Positions 40,727-49,165 of a DNA stretch of 64,000 nt are shown one piece after another. A model generated the notes under the pieces. The model was not told the DNA's origin. It was given only the letters and a program-made list of their open reading frames with translations, and did no database searches. How positions within the stretch are numbered: position 1 is the first letter of the stretch; each line of letters opens with the position of its first letter. The translations under genes and the position numbers were made by a program. Origin of the DNA: Roseibium litorale (GTDB taxonomy: Bacteria; Pseudomonadota; Alphaproteobacteria; Rhizobiales; Stappiaceae); contig NZ_JACYXI010000008.1 in the NCBI RefSeq assembly GCF_014842915.1, positions 62,001 to 126,000 on the forward strand, written 5' to 3'.

Positions 40727-41484
40727 GCCGAAATCCCGCCGTCGACAAAGATGGTGGTGCCATTGACGAAGGAAGACGCATCGGAGGAGAGGAAGATGCA
40801 GGTGCCTACCAGCTCCTCAACCTTGCCCCAGCGGCCCGCCGGGGTGCGCTTTTCCAGCCAGGCGCTGAAGTCCGGATCGTTGACCAGGGCCGCGTTGAGT
40901 GGCGTGTCGAAATAGCCCGGCGCCAGGCCGTTGCACTGCAGGCCGTATCTCGCCCAGTCCGTGGCCATGCCCTTGGTCAGATTGGCCACCGCGCCCTTGG
41001 TGGCGGTGTAGGGGGCAATACCCGGGCGGGCGAGCGCGGTCTGAACCGAGCAGATATTGACGATCTTGCCTGCGCCCCGCTTGATCATGTGCCGGGCGAC
41101 CGCCTGACCTGTGTGAAAGACGGAGGCGATGTTGGTCTGAAGCAGCCGCTCAAAGGCATCCGCCGGAAAATCCTCCAGCGGGGTCCGGTGCTGCATGCCG
41201 GCGTTATTGACCAGAATGTCGATGGCCCCCACCGACGCCTCGAACCCGTCCACGGCCTTGCGCACGCCCTCATGGTCGGTCACGTCGAAGGCCAGCTCGT
41301 GTACCTTGAGCCCTTCGCCGCGCAGTGCCGCGGCCGCAGCCGAGAGCTTGCCGGCGTCCCGGCCGTTGAGGACCAGCTCGGCACCGGCGCCTCCGAGGCC
41401 ACGGGCAAGGGCAAGGCCGATCCCCTGGGAGGACCCGGTGATCAGGGCCCGCTTCCCGGACAGGTCAAACAGGGCAAGGCTCAT
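40717..41484 (-). CDS. idnO: Gluconate 5-dehydrogenase-like SDR (5-ketogluconate reductase)
   Basis: A 255-residue classical short-chain dehydrogenase. The cofactor motif GSSQGIG is at residues 17-23, NNAG at 93-96, and the catalytic set S146, Y159, K163 lies in NICSVQTALARPGIAPYTATKGAV. It belongs with IdnO/Ga5DH, which interconverts 5-keto-D-gluconate and D-gluconate. First gene of the minus-strand operon idnO-gntK-3-hydroxyacid DH-small protein. A 43-63 bp upstream LacI-type operator at 41527 supports sugar-acid control. Confidence 0.88.
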   Translation of the reverse strand: MSLALFDLSGKRALITGSSQGIGLALARGLGGAGAELVLNGRDAGKLSAAAAALRGEGLKVHELAFDVTDHEGVRKAVDGFEASVGAIDILVNNAGMQHRTPLEDFPADAFERLLQTNIASVFHTGQAVARHMIKRGAGKIVNICSVQTALARPGIAPYTATKGAVANLTKGMATDWARYGLQCNGLAPGYFDTPLNAALVNDPDFSAWLEKRTPAGRWGKVEELVGTCIFLSSDASSFVNGTTIFVDGGISACL

Positions 41485-41526
41485 TCAGGGCTTCCTTCTC
41501 ACATGGCAATTGACAGCTGCACCTGT

Positions 41527-41544
41527 TATGTTATCGATAACATA
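41527..41544. promoter_or_regulatory. LacI-type operator TATGTTATCGATAACATA
   Basis: An 18-bp perfect palindrome between the divergent idnO operon (start 41484) and 2-hydroxyacid dehydrogenase gene (start 41601); it shares the GTTATCGATAAC core with the sites near 32523, 34667 and 34688. Confidence 0.8.
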
Positions 41545-41600
41545 CATTGTCAAGCTCAGCTGTAAGGCTTGGCCTTCAAGTTCTAGGGAGTTTTCAGAAA

Positions 41601-42548
41601 ATGACCAAGCCCGGCATTCTTCAGGTCGGCCCTTACCCGGAGTGGGACCAGATCCCGCTCGATGAGACGTTCTCCGTGCACAGATATTTCGAGGCGGAGA
41701 ACAAGGACGCTTACCTTGCCGAAGTCGGCAGCAGCATCCGGGGCATTGCCACGCGGGGGGAACTGGGCGCCAGCCGGGCCATGATCGAGGCCTGCCCGAA
41801 CCTCGAAATCATCTCCGTCTATGGGGTTGGCTATGACGCGGTGGACCTGGCCGCCTGCCGGGAGCGCGGCATCCGGGTGACCAACACGCCGGACGTGCTG
41901 ACCAAGGATGTGGCCGATCTTGGGGTCGCCATGATGCTGGCCCAGTCGCGCGGCATGACCGGCGCGGAAAGCTGGGTGCGGGACGGCAGCTGGGCGGCAA
42001 AAGGCCTTTATCCGCTGAAAAACCGCGTTTGGGGCAAGAAGGCCGGTGTGCTCGGCCTCGGCCGGATCGGCTTTGAGGTCGCCAAGCGGCTGGCCGGGTT
42101 TGATCTTAGCATCGCCTATTCGGATGTGACCGCCAAGGACTATGCGCCGGACTGGACGTTCATTGCCGATCCGGTGGAGCTTGCCCGCCAGTCCGACTTC
42201 CTGTTCGTGACGCTTGCCGCCTCCGCCGAGACCCGCCACATCGTCAACCGGGAGGTGATCGAGGCCGTCGGGCCGGAAGGCATGATCATCAACATCAGCC
42301 GCGCCTCGAACATCGACGAAGAGGCCCTGCTGGACGCCCTGGAGGCGGGCCGCCTCGGCTCCGCCGCGCTGGATGTGTTCGAAGGCGAACCGGCCCTCAA
42401 CCCGCGCTTTCTGAAGCTCGGCAACGTGCTGCTCCAGCCGCACCATGCGTCGGGCACCTTCGAGACGCGCAAGGCCATGGGCCAGCTTGTGCGGGACAAC
42501 CTGTCGGCGCATTTCGCCGGCAAAGATCTGCTGACCCCGGTTCTGTGA
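41601..42548 (+). CDS. D-2-hydroxyacid dehydrogenase (glyoxylate/2-ketogluconate reductase family)
   Basis: A 315-residue protein from the ATG at 41601 with AGGGAG upstream. The cofactor motif GVLGLGRIGFEVAKRL is in the middle. The family's catalytic R-E-H set is visible in INISRASNIDEEALLDALEAG (R), DVFEGEP (E) and LLQPHHASGTFETR (H). These enzymes reduce 2-ketoacids with NAD(P)H; 2-ketogluconate reductase (TkrA/GhrB) activity would feed gluconate into the same pathway. The divergent operator at 41527 suggests joint control with idnO. Confidence 0.88.
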   Translation: MTKPGILQVGPYPEWDQIPLDETFSVHRYFEAENKDAYLAEVGSSIRGIATRGELGASRAMIEACPNLEIISVYGVGYDAVDLAACRERGIRVTNTPDVLTKDVADLGVAMMLAQSRGMTGAESWVRDGSWAAKGLYPLKNRVWGKKAGVLGLGRIGFEVAKRLAGFDLSIAYSDVTAKDYAPDWTFIADPVELARQSDFLFVTLAASAETRHIVNREVIEAVGPEGMIINISRASNIDEEALLDALEAGRLGSAALDVFEGEPALNPRFLKLGNVLLQPHHASGTFETRKAMGQLVRDNLSAHFAGKDLLTPVL

Positions 42549-42640
42549 GACTGTCAAAGGGTGAGCGGTCTAAGATTCAAAATTTCATCTAGGTCAGAAA
42601 CCGGTCAAGATCTTCGTTTCTGACTTGGAGCTGGATACAG

Positions 42641-42828
42641 AACCGGCGCGGCATATGCCCGTCTCCCCCCTTGCGGGGGAGATGTCAGCGATAGCTGACA
42701 GAGGGGGGTTTAGGGTTTCAGGACATTCAGCAAGGTTGCTGTGTGGTGAGGAGCTGATACCCCTCTCTGTCTCCTGACGGAGACATCTCCCCCGCAAGGG
42801 GGGAGACGGGTGTCTGCCGAACCGGCGG
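42641..42828. repeat. Palindromic intergenic repeat, copy 3
   Basis: Third copy of the roughly 180-190 bp element: left arm GTCTCCCCCCTTGCGGGGG then AGATGTCAGCGATAGCTGAC and AGAGGGGGG, a centre with GTTTCAGGACATTCAGCAAG and GAGCTGATA, and a right arm CCCCTCTCTGTC ... GAGACATCTCCCCC then AAGGGGGGAGACGGG, ending GCCGAACCGG. Its right end abuts the TTATCGATAA site upstream of the idonate dehydrogenase gene. Confidence 0.8.
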
Positions 42829-42829
42829 T

Positions 42830-42839
42830 TTATCGATAA
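42830..42839. promoter_or_regulatory. Shortened LacI-type operator TTATCGATAA upstream of the idonate dehydrogenase gene
   Basis: A 10-bp palindromic core 37 bp before the ATG at 42876; the outer base pair of the full GTTATCGATAAC site is broken on the left. Confidence 0.6.
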
Positions 42840-42875
42840 CGGTGTGTTCCGCACCGGACAGCAGTGGAGACTATC

Positions 42876-43907
42876 ATGAAATCCATCGTCATTCACGCCG
42901 CCAAGGACCTGCGGATCGAGGACCGGGAGGCGGCTCTGCCCGGCCCCGGCGAAGTGCAGATCAAGCTGGCAACCGGCGGCATCTGCGGCTCCGACCTGCA
43001 TTATTTCAACCATGGCGGCTTCGGCACTGTGCGGCTGAAAGAGCCGATGATCCTGGGGCACGAGGTCTCCGGCCATATCACGGCGCTGGGGGATGGCGTG
43101 TCGCATCTGGCGATTGGCCAGCTGGTCGCCGTCTCCCCGTCCCGCCCCTGCCGCCAGTGCCGGTTCTGTGCGGAAGGCTCTTACAACCAGTGCCTCAACA
43201 TGCGCTTTTACGGCAGCGCCATGCCGTTCCCGCATATCCAGGGCGCCTTCCGCGAGCTGTTGGTCGCCGATGCCATCCAATGCGCTCCGGCGGACGGGCT
43301 AACGGAGGGCGAAGCGGCGATGGCCGAACCGCTGGCGGTCTGTCTGCATGCGACACGGCGCGCGGGGAACCTTGTCGGCAAGTCCGTTCTCGTCACCGGC
43401 TGCGGCCCAATCGGGATTCTGTGCATCCTTGCGGCCCGCCGGGCGGGCGCGGACCTCATTGTGGCAACCGATCTCAGCCCTTTCACCCTGTCCATGGCCA
43501 AGAAGGCCGGGGCTGACACGGTGATCAACATGGCGGAAAGCCCGGCGGAGCTGGAGCGGTTCAACGCGGACAAGGGCACCTTTGATGTGCTTTACGAATG
43601 CTCCGGCGCGGCCCCTGCCCTCGCCGCCGGCATTGCCGCCATGCGCCCCGGCGGCACGATTATCCAGCTGGGTCTTGGCGGCGACATGGCCGTGCCGATG
43701 ATGGCGCTGACCGCCAAGGAACTCTCCCTGAAGGGCTCCTTCCGCTTCCACGAGGAATTCTTCACCGGCGTCAGCCTGATGCAAAAGGGCCTGATCGACG
43801 TCAAACCCTTCATCACCCAAACCTTCCCGCTCAAAGACGCCCTCCAGGCCTTCGAAACGGCAGGCGACAGAAGCAAGGCTGTCAAGGCCCAGATCGCGTT
43901 TGAGTGA
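42876..43907 (+). CDS. idnD: L-idonate 5-dehydrogenase (zinc-dependent MDR)
   Basis: A 343-residue zinc-dependent medium-chain dehydrogenase from the ATG at 42876. Catalytic zinc ligands are C37 (GGICGSD), H62 and E63 (LGHEVSG). The structural zinc set is C92, C95, C98 and C106 (RPCRQCRFCAEG ... NQC). The cofactor motif VTGCGPIGIL lies at about 172. The start ATKDLR-like MKSIVIHAAKDLRIED and CGSDLHYFNHGGFG are typical of IdnD, which oxidises L-idonate to 5-ketogluconate. With idnO and gntK nearby it completes that pathway. Confidence 0.87.
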   Translation: MKSIVIHAAKDLRIEDREAALPGPGEVQIKLATGGICGSDLHYFNHGGFGTVRLKEPMILGHEVSGHITALGDGVSHLAIGQLVAVSPSRPCRQCRFCAEGSYNQCLNMRFYGSAMPFPHIQGAFRELLVADAIQCAPADGLTEGEAAMAEPLAVCLHATRRAGNLVGKSVLVTGCGPIGILCILAARRAGADLIVATDLSPFTLSMAKKAGADTVINMAESPAELERFNADKGTFDVLYECSGAAPALAAGIAAMRPGGTIIQLGLGGDMAVPMMALTAKELSLKGSFRFHEEFFTGVSLMQKGLIDVKPFITQTFPLKDALQAFETAGDRSKAVKAQIAFE

Positions 43908-44002
43908 GAGGGGCATGCAGCGGGTTAGTGGCCTGACAGCAGGCGGAGGGAACAGATCTCTCCGTCTGGAAAACCGGACCGGCCAGGCTGTACCGTCCTG
44001 CC

Positions 44003-47000
44003 TCAGATCGTATGGATTGTAACGCCGCTGCCACAGACCTCACGGGCAATATCAACGACGTGCTGGTGGTGAGTGAGGTAGATGGCCTGGCCGGTCCGGC
44101 CGATGGTGCCCATCACCTTGCAGGCTGACCGGGTCCGGTTTTCATCGAAGGTTTCGAAAATGTCGTCGCAGAAGAACGGCAGGCACAGGCCCCGTCCGGC
44201 CAGCTGCTCGTAGGCGGCCGCACGAAGGGCGAGATAGAGCTGGAACCGGGTGCCCTTGGAAAGTTCCTGCGCCTGCTTGGCCGTTCCCTTTGCATCAATC
44301 GCCAGCAGGATCTCCGACTTTGCACCTGGCTGGGTGGTCAGACGCGTGTAGGCGCCGTTGGTCAGGTCCGCGAAGGTCCGCTCGGTGGCCTCCATCATGG
44401 AGCTGCGATGGGTGTCGCGGTAGCGGCGGATCGCCTCCTCCGCAAGGCTCAGGCCGAACTGGGTTTCCAGATAGGTCAGGATCGTGTCTTCCAATGCCAG
44501 TTCGAGCGTTGCCTTCCGCTCGACCAGCCTCGCCACATCGTCCTCTCCCGTCACGGCGGCAAGATCTCTTTGCGCATTGGAGCGTTGCTCGATGGCGCTT
44601 TCCAGCTGCTGCTCGGCCCGGGTGAGGTCTTGTTCGATCATGTTCAGCGCGGCGGCAAGATCCGTATCCGATTTCTCCTTGAGCGCCGCTTGCGCCTCTT
44701 CCAAAGTAGAAGAGCCGGCAAGGCTCTGGAGGGATGCGGTCAGATCTGCAAGCCGCGCTCTCTTCTGGATCACGTCGCCAGCCTGGTTGACCGCGCCCCG
44801 CAAGTCCTGAAGGCTCCCAGTGGCGATACGGTCCGGAAAGGCGGCTGCAAGAACCGACCTTTTGCCGTCGATCTCTTGAAGCGCCGCCTCCACGCCTGAT
44901 AGATCCGCCCTTGCGGCATCAAGCTTTTTGCCGAGATCCAGGTAGGTGGTCTCGGTGTTCTGGGCCGAGCTTGCGAGGGTCTGAAGCTGATCATAGGTGT
45001 CGAGCGGTGCCGCAGAGGGCAGAATTCCAGCCTTTTGCGCAAGATGCTCGACCTCGCGGGCGAAGGCCTTCTGATCGGCTTCCATGCTCTCGATCTGGCG
45101 TGTTAGCGCCGCCCGTGCCGGCTCCATTTCCCTGAGGCTGCGCAACGGCTGAAGAGATTGAAGCAACAGGCCGGCATCGACCTTCGAGCCGAGGCAGTCC
45201 GCAACCAGCGCCTTCCAGTCTGCCTCGCCTGTGGTCCTGGCATGGTCCAGATCCGTCAGGGTCTGTTGCCGCCGGTCAAGCTCCGCCTTTAGCGATTTGC
45301 AGACCTCTTCGGCGGCTTTCCGCTCCTCTTCGCGGGTCCGTTCATCCTGCTGACGGCGCCGGGCTTCGGAAACGAGCGTGTCGAATTCATCCGTTTCAAG
45401 GCGCAAGAGATCTTTCAGCTCTTCGCCAAGCCGCCGCGCTGCCGACAGCGTCGCTTCGTGTTCCTCAAAGAGGCGGTCCAGATGCCGTTGCGCCTTGGCT
45501 GCCTGGTCCAGCTTGGCGGCCCAGAGGGCAAAGATCGTCGGGCTGACCGGATTTTTCAACCCGGAGGCCTGCGCCTGAGCCGTGGTGGATGCAACGGCGG
45601 TTTGGATTTCCGCGTCCAGTTTCTCCAGCTGGTTCCGGCCCGCTGCCAGCTGGCTTGTCAACCCGATCTGTCGTTGCTCCTCTGCCCGCAACCGCCCCAG
45701 CTCCGTGGCATGATCGAGACGGGTCTCATTGGCCTTGTCGAGGGTTGCCATGGCCGTTTCAAAGGCGCTGGCCGAAGATGGCAGCAGATCGGCTTTGTGG
45801 GCGGACCAGAGCCGGTCGCGTTCCTCCCGTGCGGCCTTCGCGGCAAGATCGTCCACCAGTCCTGAGCCGGATGTCAGATGGCCGATCCGCAGGTTCAGTG
45901 CATCCAGCTCCCGCTGCTGCTCCTCGCAACGCTCTGCAATTTTTGCGCGCTGCTCCTGCAGGCGTTCAAAGGCTTGCGCCAGTTCTTCCGCTTCGGCCGA
46001 AGACAGAGACGAAGCCGGCAAGTTGTCAAAGCTCTGGCCGGAAATTGTGAGGCCTGCAAGGGCCTCGTCCCGCGCGGTTCTTGCAGCCCGCAGCGCCTGG
46101 CTGGCACCGGCAAAGCGCGGCGCGAGGCCATCCACCGCATAGCGCTGAAGCACCGGCCCGGCGCTCTGCACGCTTCCGGTTTGCTCCTCCAGGGACCTTA
46201 GGCGGTCTTCGGAAAGCTTCAGGCGCAACCGCACCTCTTTGTTCTGGTCCTGCTCTCTGGAAAAGTTCTTGGCGAGATCGCGCAGGGTGTCGCGCAGGTC
46301 TTCCATCTGCTGCATCTGGGCGGCTGTCACCACCAGAGCCGCAGGATCCGTCCCTTCCGGTGCTTGCAGCTCCCGGGCTGCCCGGGCCATGTCCGAGAGG
46401 GTTTCAGCGAGGGACTTGCGCCGCCGCTCAAGATCAAGGTCAGCAGATTTCTGGCGAAGGTGAAGCGTTTCCAGCGTCCCAAGATCATTCAAAAGCGCCA
46501 GATGCTCCGGATGCCGGGTGAGCTGGCTCAGCTCTTCTTCGAGATCCGCAATATCCGCTTCCAGCCGCTCTTTGTCGCCCAGCAGCTTGTTTTCACAGGT
46601 CAGAAGCTCCACCAGATCCTCAGGATTGATCTCCAGTTGCCGGGGAAAATCCTCATAATCCGCGAGCGCCACGCTGAGGCTTTCACATTCGGCCAATATG
46701 GGCAGGGCGGCCCTTTGGGCTTCCAGCGTTGCTTTCTGTCCGTGAAAGGTCTGCCTTTGCTCCCGCAGGGCCTTTTCTTCCTCCTGTGCGGTTTCCAGCG
46801 CCTGCCTCAGCTTCTTGTATGCATTTGCCGGAACATCCAGATGCCGGATCTGCTGCTCGACTTCGGCAAGCTCCTTCTTCAGCCGGGCCACTTCCGTGGA
46901 GCTTGCACGCTTGCGGTAAAGGCCGTCTGCCTTGGCGCGGAACTGGTCGAGCACCCCGGTCAGATCGCTGACACCGGCGGCGGCGGAAAACAGAAGCCGG

Positions 47001-47443
47001 CCGATATCGCCGTTGCTGGCGACAATTTCGTCGCCGCCCTTTTCGATCGTCTCGTCATCCAGGCAGAGGAGCTGACGGTAATCGGCCTCCGATAACCCGC
47101 CGAGATGGGCCTGGATCGCGGCCTCGGGCAGGATCATGTCATTCCGGTCGCGCAGGGGCCCGTCGCGGTTCGAAAGCCGTGTCAGCTCAAGGCGTTGCCC
47201 CTTCACGTCAAGAACACCGGAGACCCTTAGGTTCTTGCGCTGATGGAGAAAACCGTAAGGGTCCACATGGGGAAAGCCGTAGAGAAGCCGCAGGAACCCT
47301 TCCATGCTGGTTGTCTTCCCGGCCTCATTCGGCCCGTAGATCACATGGAAGTCCGGGCCGCTTGGGGCCACTTCGCCAAAGTCAAAGGTTTTTGCCGAAA
47401 AATGGCCGAAGAGATCGAGGGTCAGGGAGCGCAGGCGCATCAT
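44003..47443 (-). CDS. yhaN: YhaN-type SMC/SbcC-like ATPase
   Basis: A 1146-residue protein with a split ATPase. Walker A YGPNEAGKTT is at about residues 36-45, in an AAA_27 N-terminal block (DFHVIYGPNEAGKTTSMEGFLRLLYGF). Long coiled-coil stretches fill roughly 180-1000. Walker B with the catalytic acid, LPFFCDDIFETFDENRT, is near 1088-1104, followed by AIYLTHHQHV. This is the architecture of SMC/RecN/SbcC-type DNA-repair ATPases. It overlaps the yhaO stop (GAATGATG), so the two are co-translated as an SbcCD-like pair. The exact DNA substrate is not known. Confidence 0.88.
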   Translation of the reverse strand: MMRLRSLTLDLFGHFSAKTFDFGEVAPSGPDFHVIYGPNEAGKTTSMEGFLRLLYGFPHVDPYGFLHQRKNLRVSGVLDVKGQRLELTRLSNRDGPLRDRNDMILPEAAIQAHLGGLSEADYRQLLCLDDETIEKGGDEIVASNGDIGRLLFSAAAGVSDLTGVLDQFRAKADGLYRKRASSTEVARLKKELAEVEQQIRHLDVPANAYKKLRQALETAQEEEKALREQRQTFHGQKATLEAQRAALPILAECESLSVALADYEDFPRQLEINPEDLVELLTCENKLLGDKERLEADIADLEEELSQLTRHPEHLALLNDLGTLETLHLRQKSADLDLERRRKSLAETLSDMARAARELQAPEGTDPAALVVTAAQMQQMEDLRDTLRDLAKNFSREQDQNKEVRLRLKLSEDRLRSLEEQTGSVQSAGPVLQRYAVDGLAPRFAGASQALRAARTARDEALAGLTISGQSFDNLPASSLSSAEAEELAQAFERLQEQRAKIAERCEEQQRELDALNLRIGHLTSGSGLVDDLAAKAAREERDRLWSAHKADLLPSSASAFETAMATLDKANETRLDHATELGRLRAEEQRQIGLTSQLAAGRNQLEKLDAEIQTAVASTTAQAQASGLKNPVSPTIFALWAAKLDQAAKAQRHLDRLFEEHEATLSAARRLGEELKDLLRLETDEFDTLVSEARRRQQDERTREEERKAAEEVCKSLKAELDRRQQTLTDLDHARTTGEADWKALVADCLGSKVDAGLLLQSLQPLRSLREMEPARAALTRQIESMEADQKAFAREVEHLAQKAGILPSAAPLDTYDQLQTLASSAQNTETTYLDLGKKLDAARADLSGVEAALQEIDGKRSVLAAAFPDRIATGSLQDLRGAVNQAGDVIQKRARLADLTASLQSLAGSSTLEEAQAALKEKSDTDLAAALNMIEQDLTRAEQQLESAIEQRSNAQRDLAAVTGEDDVARLVERKATLELALEDTILTYLETQFGLSLAEEAIRRYRDTHRSSMMEATERTFADLTNGAYTRLTTQPGAKSEILLAIDAKGTAKQAQELSKGTRFQLYLALRAAAYEQLAGRGLCLPFFCDDIFETFDENRTRSACKVMGTIGRTGQAIYLTHHQHVVDIAREVCGSGVTIHTI

Positions 47444-48684
47444 TCGCTCGCGCCCTTCATCGCCGCCACAATGGCTTGAGTGCCCGCTGCCGACAGATCT
47501 TCTGTCAGCTGCCGCGCCGCGTCCTCATCGGGCAACAGCCCAGTCCTGCGGTTATGGGGAATCTCAGCGCCAACTGTTTCCAGCAGTTCCTGCATCTGGG
47601 CCTGGAAGGCGGGTTCAGACCGGATGGCGGACATCAGCTGTTCCAGCTCCGGCACGGCAGAGAATGAGGCGCTGTCTTCCTCAACGCCGCGGAGATCGAA
47701 TTTCAGTTTTTCAATCCAGATCCTGCCGGTGCCTCTGGCGAGCTCGCTGGCGGTCTCCGTCCAAAGGTCCTGATCGCGAAGCACCTGCCATTTGCGCGGC
47801 GCCGCACCGGTCAGGGTCAGCCGCAGCAGGCCGGCATCCGACAAGAGCCCCGCACTCACCTCCTGCAACCGGCTGCGGAGCTTCGCGCGGATCTCCTCAT
47901 CGGTTTCACAGCCGCCGATATCCACCTGCACTTCCTGAAACTCCGCCGCGGAGGTGGGCACTTCGGAGAGGGAAATCCGGCCCTCCTCAATGGTCAGCAG
48001 GGTCGCGGATTTGGGACCAGCCTCGCCAATGTCGCGGCCTTGCGGAATGCCCGGCATGACGACCCAGGGATTGCTTGCGTGAACCTGCCGCCTGTGCACA
48101 TGGCCGAGGGCCCAGTAATCAAAGCCCATGGCGGTCAGATCCGCCACCGTGCAAGGGGCATAGGTGTCGTGCCCCTGGCTTCCAGCAAGCGACGTGTGCA
48201 GCATGGCGATGTTGATGGCATCGGGCTCGGGCGCGCCGAATTTGCTCAAAAGACTGTCCGGGGCATGACGGCCGCTGAAGCTTACGCCATGGATCCAGAT
48301 GCCAGTCGCGCCCAGCTGCTTCTTGCCGCCCCGCCCGTCGAAGACGTGAACATTGTCCGGCAGGCTGATCTCGCCGGTCACCGGGTTTTCCGCGTCGTGG
48401 TTGCCCTTGATGTAGAAGACCGCAATCTCCGCGGCTTTCAGCCGGTCCAGCTCCGACACCAGAAACGCGCCCGCCTTGGCGCTGCGCTGCGCGCCATCGA
48501 ATAGATCCCCGGCAATCAGCAGCGCCGAAACCCCCTCGCTCAAGGCGGCATCGACAAGCCGGCTAAAGGCGGCGCGTGTGGCGGTTTGCACAAGGCCCTG
48601 CAGCGCTTCATCGCGCAGGGCAAGCGACTGCAACGGCGAATCCAGATGCACATCGGCAGTATGTAAAATCTTGATCGAATTCAT
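47440..48684 (-). CDS. yhaO: YhaO/SbcD-type metallophosphoesterase (DNA-repair exonuclease)
   Basis: A 414-residue nuclease subunit from the ATG at 48684. The calcineurin-like metal motifs are all present: HTADVHLDSPL (D11, H13), LLIAGDLFDG, YIKGNHDAEN and FDYWALGHVHRRQV. The C-terminal region (about 270-410) is the capping or ATPase-interaction part. It is the first gene of a two-gene operon with yhaN. In Mre11/SbcD-like complexes this subunit cleaves DNA ends or hairpins while the ATPase subunit opens them. Confidence 0.9.
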   Translation of the reverse strand: MNSIKILHTADVHLDSPLQSLALRDEALQGLVQTATRAAFSRLVDAALSEGVSALLIAGDLFDGAQRSAKAGAFLVSELDRLKAAEIAVFYIKGNHDAENPVTGEISLPDNVHVFDGRGGKKQLGATGIWIHGVSFSGRHAPDSLLSKFGAPEPDAINIAMLHTSLAGSQGHDTYAPCTVADLTAMGFDYWALGHVHRRQVHASNPWVVMPGIPQGRDIGEAGPKSATLLTIEEGRISLSEVPTSAAEFQEVQVDIGGCETDEEIRAKLRSRLQEVSAGLLSDAGLLRLTLTGAAPRKWQVLRDQDLWTETASELARGTGRIWIEKLKFDLRGVEEDSASFSAVPELEQLMSAIRSEPAFQAQMQELLETVGAEIPHNRRTGLLPDEDAARQLTEDLSAAGTQAIVAAMKGASE

Positions 48685-48905
48685 GTTTATAAAACCGGAC
48701 ACTCAGGACCTGACCCGACCCACCATAGGAGCAGCAGGGATTGCATGCCAAGCGGCATTTGTGCCGTTTGAAGAGGCTGGTCACCCTCAACAAACGCCGG
48801 CCGGCTGAAAACCGGACATCTCAGCGGTCTCCATGGCCGACGTCATCGGGGGCGTTCGGATGATCCCTGAGAGCGGTGTCGTCTGCCCCTACCTTCATCC
48901 AAGTA
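48685..48905. other. Upstream region of yhaO without a recognisable gene
   Basis: No coding frame is convincing here. It must hold the yhaO promoter on the minus strand and grades into a LysR fragment. Confidence 0.35.
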
Positions 48906-49092
48906 GAGGCAGAACTTCACGTATCACTCACCTCACGCTTTTTGCCCGCCAGGGTGGTTTGAAACTGACCGGGGAAGGAAACAAGCTCTTCGACTATGCC
49001 CGCAGATTCTTAAATTGACCAAAGATCTCGGCTTTGCCTCCGTTCCCCGTCTACGACTGGGATTCACCTCTGCGCGGGGCAATGCGCCCTGA
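48906..49092 (+). pseudogene. LysR-family regulator fragment
   Basis: In one frame RITHLTLFARQGGLKLTGEG then NKLFDYARRFLN matches the end of a LysR HTH domain (LF.R..R.V.LT..GE.LL.YARRIL). In the adjacent frame KLTKDLGFASVPRLRLGFTS then ARGNAP matches the linker and first strand of the effector domain, ending at TGA 49090-49092. One frameshift near 49012 and loss of both ends make this a relic. The left edge is approximate. Confidence 0.6.
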
Positions 49093-49165
49093 CGATGAGG
49101 AAGAGGCGGACGGCCGGGCCGCGGGTTGAACCGCGACCCCCACCTATCGCCCCGATTTGCGTTTG

